This document shows, piece after piece, positions 58,319-64,000 of a stretch of 64,000 nt of DNA (its first letter is position 1; each line of letters opens with the position of its first letter). Source of the DNA: Antedon mediterranea (taxonomy: Eukaryota > Echinodermata > Crinoidea > Comatulida > Antedonidae); assembly GCF_964355755.1 (NCBI RefSeq), contig NC_092679.1, positions 14,064,932 through 14,128,931 of the forward strand, read 5' to 3'. The position numbers were made by a program, and so were the translations under genes. The notes under the pieces were generated by a model. That model worked only from the letters and a program-made list of their open reading frames with translations, did no database searches and was not told the DNA's origin.

Positions 58319-61300
58319 ATTGTTCAGCGTCGTGAGCGGACGTGTTAAATCTGCCGCTCCTGGATAGTGTTAAGTCATACGATTTTACCTATGGCTACCA
58401 CTATTATTTGCCTAGCACTGATATGTTTATGCGTTGTGGATGATTATGCGGTTCGAGCCCAATACTTATCATCATATGTTGTCCATCCTAACTCATCTAG
58501 TCGCAGCAGAGATTGTTGGTATGAATCACCACTACAATTTCGATCTAGGCCAAGATTGTTACGGCGTACCAAGCATGGCCATTACTCTGCACCGTATAGG
58601 AGGTATGATAATTCCACTTCTTCATTTCAAACATCTTACGGGAAATTCTACTTTAACAATCTATACTTATGTGGAGATATTGAAGAAAACCCTGGACCAC
58701 AAAATGCGCAACATGTTGGAGACGAAGGTATGCGACCCGATGGTTACGTAACCAACTATGCACTTCAAGGTGGCGTTAATTGTTTAAATATCAACGCTCA
58801 CAGCATTGTAAACAAGTCATTGTGTTTACAATCAGTGCTTGTAACCGAAACAATTGACATCGTTTTCATGACTGAATCATGGCTAGATGGTCATATAAAT
58901 TCCACTGAAATATTCCCCAGTGAAAGGATCGCAATCGTCATGGAGGTGGTGTTGTTGTTGCGGTACATGAGGATTTGCGTGCGACACCATGTCTTAATTA
59001 TTCCTGTCCTGGAATCGAGCTAATATGGTGTACAATTGAAAGCAAACACGGGAACATTTTAGCAGGGACACTGTACAGACCTCCGGGTAGCAGAGTGGAT
59101 TTCTTCGAAAAACTCCAGGAATGTGTCGATCAAGTGTTAGTGGACGCCCATTTGTACAGTTTAATAATTATTGCAGGTGACCTTAACATTAACTTTAAAT
59201 CTACTGGTACAATTTCAACGGAACAACGAAATATGCAAAACACAGTAGACGTCTTAAATCTAAGGCAATGTGTTAATTTTTACACGCATTACAATAAGAA
59301 TTCGGCTAATACAATTATCGATCATGTTTACTCTAGTAGTACTGACATGGTAGCTGAAATTCAACCTCACACAGGTGTCGACAGTGATCATGAAGGAGTT
59401 TCCTTCAAACTTCGTATCTCAAAGGAGAACATTTCAAGACCAGCGGGTACTTTTTATGATTATTCTAAAATTTGTCCCCAACGTTTTATTGACAAATTCG
59501 CAAATATTAACTGGAACTGTGATTCCACTGACGTGAATGAGTTATGGTTAAACTTTAAATGTAAATTTATTGCAGCTATTAATGATGTTGTACCCCTAAG
59601 GTCGGCCAAAAGGCGCCCTAAAAAACCTTGGATCTCAAGGGAGATTCTTAGTTTAATTAGAAAAAAGAATAGATTTTATAAAGCAGCTATTAGGTCTGTA
59701 AATAAGGACAAGTGGGATAGATACAAACGTAGTCGTAATGACTTGAAATCTAAAATTAAAAAATCATATAAAAGTTATCTAAAGAACCTTTCCTTAAAAA
59801 ACGACCATTGTAAACAGTTCTGGTCCTTCGTTAGAAGCTCCAGAGCTAAACCCGGCACTGATACCTTTGTCATTGAGGGTAATCGTGTCAACAACCCAAA
59901 GATCATAGCTGAGGCCTTCAATAAAAGATTCTCAGCTAATTTTTCTCATGACTACCCTGACCACCTTTTAAATAATTCTTGTATTTTGCATGCTGGCTGC
60001 CCCAAATTCACTGATATCCAAACCACTAGTGCTGAGATATTATCTGTTATTAACAAACTGAAAACAGGTAAATCTCCTGGACCTGATGGAATAACCACAA
60101 CTATGATTAAAGTTGCTGCTATTTACATAACTGAACCATTATGTAAAATATTTAATCTATCTCTCAGCTCTGGTGTGTTTCCCATTGAAATGAAGGCAGC
60201 CAACATCATTCCAATCCATAAGTACAGTCAGGTGACTATAGTGATGTTTCTAATTATAGACCGATTTCCTTATGTTCTACAATTGGTAAATTGCTTGAGA
60301 GAGTTGTTGGTCAAAAGTTACTATCTTTTCTTGAAGAAAATACACTTCTCTCCGAGAAACAACATGGCTTCTTGAGGGGTAGGTCTTGTACAACCTTACT
60401 TACAGATGTTACAACTGATTGGTCTAAAATACTTAATGAGCGTTCTCCGCCCCATATCGATGCGATTTTTCTCGATTGGCGGAAAGCTTTTGATAAAATT
60501 AGCCATAAGATTCTGTTAAGTAAATTACATAATTTTGGTATCTGTGATTCAATGCTGGACTGGTTTAAATCCTACCTATCCTGTAGATCTCAAAGAGTTA
60601 CATTTAGGGGCTCCACTTCCGAGAATATATTGGTAAAATCCGGGGTTCCTCGGGGATCAGTGATTGGGCCAATCCTCTTTAATCTCTTTGTATCCGATCT
60701 CCCCTCCTGCATTGAATCACAGATACAACAATATGCTGATGATACTCTCATATACAGAGCCATCAGAAACAAAAACAAAGATAAAGATAACCATAATGAT
60801 AATGATGAAATGATCTTGCAGTCGGATCTTCATGCTATTAACAACTGGTGTGTGACGAACAAAATGCTACTAATACTGACAAATGTTTTGTAATGCACAT
60901 AACTAGATCTAACAGTCGCCTTGAACAAGCATGTGATTATTTTATTGGAGATGATAGATTGCCCGTTACGAATTCCATTAAATATCTTGGAATTCACCTG
61001 AATCGCAAACTCACTTGGGCTGATCATGTCCAATATGTTAAATCCAAATCTAATCGCATGTTTGGTTTTGTGAGACGTATTGTCAAATGTCGTGATAAAG
61101 CTATTATATTGCGACTATATATATCGTTAGTTAGACCATATATTGATTACGGTTTACCTGCCTGGATCCCCTTTCTTTAAAAAGACATCGCTGCTCTTGA
61201 AGCTGTCCAAAGGAGGGTCACCCGCACATGCTTCCCAAGATCAGCCAGTCTCCCTTACCCTGAACGTTTGAAACGCCTTAATCTGATGTCCATTAACAAT

Positions 61301-61803
61301 CGCATTAGGTATTTATGTATTAATTTTGTTACCAAATGTATGTACAAATTATATGATGTTAATGTTTTTAAATATTTATCTTTTAATTGCAGACATGTTA
61401 ATAACCTTAAGTTGCGCAATAATTTTATAGCCCGGACTGATTTATTTCATAACTCTGTCTTTAATTTTTTTGTTAGACATTTTAGAGATCTGCCTGCGGA
61501 TCTCTGCGACCAACTTTTAATTAATATAAACTGTTTTAAGCATAGCCTGAAGAAATATTTTAACAATCTGTTTTAATCTGAACATATGTATATTTTAAAG
61601 ATATTTTCTTAATTCTATCTTTTTAAATTAACAATTTTTTATAAAAACACATTGCTGAATTTTATAGTTTTATCTAAATTTTAATAGAATCCATGTATTA
61701 TTCATTTTAGGTTATCCGGCCTCATTGACTTACTTTTGTATTGTTTTTTTGTACTTTTCTGTATATTGGCGAAATAAATGATATGATATGATATGATATG
61801 ATA
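58319..61803 (+). mobile_element. 2A-encoding CR1/L2-like LINE, copy 2
   Basis: Duplicate of 41897-45440 at an offset of about 16.42 kb, with the same aactac flanks and the same (tgata)n tail. A 37 bp deletion lies in the 3' UTR (after 61708). It is a passenger of the segmental duplication, not a second transposition. Confidence 0.9.
58367..61576 (+). pseudogene. LINE polyprotein: leader, 2A, endonuclease, RT (copy 2)
   Basis: The start codon is GTG here (ATG in copy 1). Leader and 2A (GDIEENPG/P at about 58683-58706) are intact. A small deletion at about 58920 shifts the frame in the endonuclease, which then continues 58975-60375 with GDLNIN, so the catalytic Asn is kept. The frameshift near 60235 is shared with copy 1. 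RT at 60291-60893 has FLDWRKAFDKI, SGVPRGSVIG (Gln to Arg in the usual PQG) and QYADDTLIY. Private lesions: one base lost near 60873 and a stop at 61178-61180. The C-terminus ends CFKHSLKKYFNNLF at 61576, probably the ancestral end. Confidence 0.88.
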
Positions 61804-61945
61804 ACTACTAGAGAGGTCATAATGCAGCGAGTTGAATTATCTATATACAAAAAAGTTACTCAACAAACACAAGAGATTGACCATTGAGAATGTAGTTTAT
61901 CTTGTGTATAACCTTTTATTTTCAAATAATTTCATATTAATTCAG
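61803..61945 (+). pseudogene. Gene X exon remainder, unit 7
   Basis: Same as 45440-45580. Confidence 0.48.
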
Positions 61946-62292
61946 ACGTTTAAAAAGTATGCAATTATGTGTCTTGAAAATTTATTTTGATCACGTGGTG
62001 CCCATGCAGGTTTCCTTTCATTCGTATCATCAAACGGTCGCTTTCATGCACTGTCATCATGCGAAGTTAGACTATGGTTAATTAGGAATTGAGATACACT
62101 CTCATATGGATACATTTAGTTTATTCTGTGACAGTACTCAGTTCGCTGCCATGATCATTAGAACGAAACATGGCTCTGGGTTTTACCACGTTCTCGTAGT
62201 ACATACATCTTGAGAGTACAGTAACTTTAAATAAATTAAATTTAAATCATTAAAACAGTCTCTGATTCCTATATTACTGTTGTATGGCTTGT

Positions 62293-63319
62293 CTATTGCC
62301 TAGGTCCTTTGTAATTTCGACGTAAACTGCTGCTCTGATTTTGAGGTCGTGTCAGGTCTGGTGGTCTTGGTGCTACTTTTGAGTGTTTTGCCATTTTTCC
62401 TGTGGCATTTATTGATGGTAATGTCAAATGGGTATCTTCGTCACTGGGAAGACAAGTTTCAATCAGCCGTGGTGGGCTCAGTTGTGGCCTGTTCGTTAGT
62501 CGCCCATTTGGTGGTTGCTTCCTCGCAGCTTTCTTTTCTGTTGCTGTCTGACGACCAATGCTATTCGAGGATCGTCTTCCAATAGCAGCATTATCAAGCG
62601 ATGGCCTACTTCCTGATTGGATGGTTGGAAATAAGTTAGTAGTACGTCCGACGCTTCCATCTGAAAGTTTTTGTCTTGTGTCAGAAGTGTAGTGGTTGCC
62701 CATCTTTTGACAGCTTGCAGTCGTTGAGCTAGAGTTGCCTCTATGGAGTCTTTTAAATAGAGGACTAGATTTACCAGCAAGATCAACCATATCCAGAAGA
62801 CTTCTTTCGTGCTGCTTCTTTCTTTGAGGCTTTCTTGTGTCCTTGATTGAGTCTGCAAAGTGAAATATAAGTTGCACTTTTAATTAGGTCTTCTTTAATT
62901 TCAATCCATTTAAACTAAAGCATGGTAGGCCTAGACATGTGTTTTACCTTCGTGGCGGGAGAATCCTATTTTAGATGACATCAAGTCAGACCCAGAAGCG
63001 ATATCTGAAGGATGCACATCAAAGATCTGAAAATCCATGTTTGATCTATATCTACGATCGTCAGATAATCTATATAAGACATGGATTTATAAAACAATGA
63101 TATGATAAATTATTTCTGTAAAAATAACTAATACGGTTATGTATGTAGGCCTATAATATACTGGCATGTGGTGTACCTAGCTATAAGTATAAAACATTGA
63201 TACAAAACATCGTTTAAAAAATCTTTCAAAACACATTCTATTGTCTATCTTTAAATGCGATTGAAAATTCATTCAGAATATAATTTAGTAACTTACCGTT
63301 TGATTTTTCGTGAATCCAT
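62293..63319 (-). CDS. Gene Y copy 7 (type II 5' end), unknown function
   Basis: Exons 63297-63319, 62948-63069 and 62293-62852. Sister of copy 4 (same short intron 2 and TATEKKA). Exon 1 reads MDSRKIK (Asn to Ile). Exon 3 has GKMAKHSKVAP. Mosaic like copy 4. Confidence 0.63.
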
Positions 63320-63499
63320 TACGAATTTTGCTGATATAATTTCGGAGAAACTGTAAGACAGTGCAAGTTTGTTTGCTTTAGGAGTTTGTATGCTGTGGTT
63401 ACTATACTAACGCGATACGTATACAATGACAACAATCGCGCACTGCGCGCGTTACCATGGCTAGATGTTGGAGCATGCGCATTAATGCACTGTAAACTG

Positions 63500-64000
63500 C
63501 TGTGTGGAAAAACGACATGAAATTACCGTACAAAAAAAATTGTTGATTATTTCAAATTTACATATAATAGGCGTGGTCAGCTTTAGCCTACCTTTACAGT
63601 AACAAACACCGAAGCAGAAGAAAACAACAAAAATGAGTAGCATTATTTTCATTTTATAATCATTCTTTTATTTTAATAATAGATCAGGCACACAGCAGGC
63701 TACTTAGTGTATACAGTAGTGTGTATTTATACCCTTTTACCATAATCATTAAAGCATACAAATCTAAATTTCAGTATTTTTAATGATCTCTTTGAGAGAC
63801 AAATTTTGTAAATTATTATCTGAGGATGGTGTAAATGCATCTACTGCAGTTTAGCATAGAAGGCTCCTGGCATTTAACTGCTGCCCAAAGACTGTTCTGG
63901 GAGCGGAACCATACTACTGGAAAGGTTATAATGCAGTGAGTAAATTTCCTGTACAAACACAAGAGGTTCATCTTTACAGCACCGCAGTAGACTCATTTCA
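63500..64000. other. Start of a further type II spacer, cut by the window edge
   Basis: Copy of 47150-47645 and 30085-30545, including the gene X-like exon from about 63775 (acceptor aaatttcag kept). MDH1 3' sequence is expected beyond the edge. Confidence 0.55.

Noticed and set aside
1-64000. CRISPR array, prophage or operon
   Set aside because: The repeats are contiguous satellites without unique spacers, and gene structure is spliced eukaryotic.

Overview
The window looks like AT-rich, repeat-laden nuclear DNA from a marine invertebrate, most likely an echinoderm or close deuterostome relative. Three things suggest this: genes split into small exons with GT-AG introns, many scattered copies of the word aggcctaggcct, and a non-LTR retrotransposon with an N-terminal 2A peptide of the kind known from sea urchin genomes. 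The taxonomic call is inference. There is nothing prokaryotic here: no operons, CRISPR or phage.

Left third (1-14.3 kb). Two related AT-rich tandem arrays (1-720 and about 4.4-5.86 kb) flank a weakly supported small multi-exon gene on the + strand. From about 6.4 to 14.2 kb, on the - strand, lies a real gene that long-ORF searches miss. It has a signal peptide plus LRR N-terminal cap exon (14028-14224), then a chain of 60-78 bp exons, each coding one leucine-rich repeat. Every exon starts and ends in phase 2 with good splice sites. It is most like the ectodomain of an LRR receptor of the LGR/RXFP style; no membrane part was found. One intron carries a 1.16 kb foldback element.

Middle (14.3-24.7 kb). 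This is intergenic DNA with foldback/MITE elements (14914-15102, 17544-17668, 19695-19872), a 5'-truncated LINE remnant at 15.1-16.9 kb, an L1/Tx1-like LINE fragment at 20.9-22.8 kb, and the first copies of a dispersed repeat. That repeat, called here the GACC element, has internal GACC/GACA tetranucleotide runs and a terminal hairpin.

Right (24.7-64 kb). This is a young tandem segmental duplication. Its core is an unrecognised three-exon gene on the - strand (gene Y, 234 codons), present seven times with every splice site and reading frame intact. Each copy sits tail to tail with a + strand exon (gene X, intact in only one unit) and beside amplified, decaying pieces of the 3' end of cytosolic malate dehydrogenase (MDH1, - strand). 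Type I and type II units alternate. A block of about 16.4 kb (roughly 37.7-54 kb) is repeated from about 54.1 kb to the window end. It carries with it a 2A-encoding CR1/L2-like retrotransposon that sits inside gene X at the same site in both copies.

Between units lie GACC elements, three tRNA-like genes in a 365/316 bp tandem array (32.8-33.85 kb) and a Jockey-superfamily LINE (33.87-36.13 kb), nested inside one another. The best candidates for new biology are the seven-copy gene Y family, the signal-peptide-plus-2A leader of the LINE, the LRR receptor gene and the GACC element.
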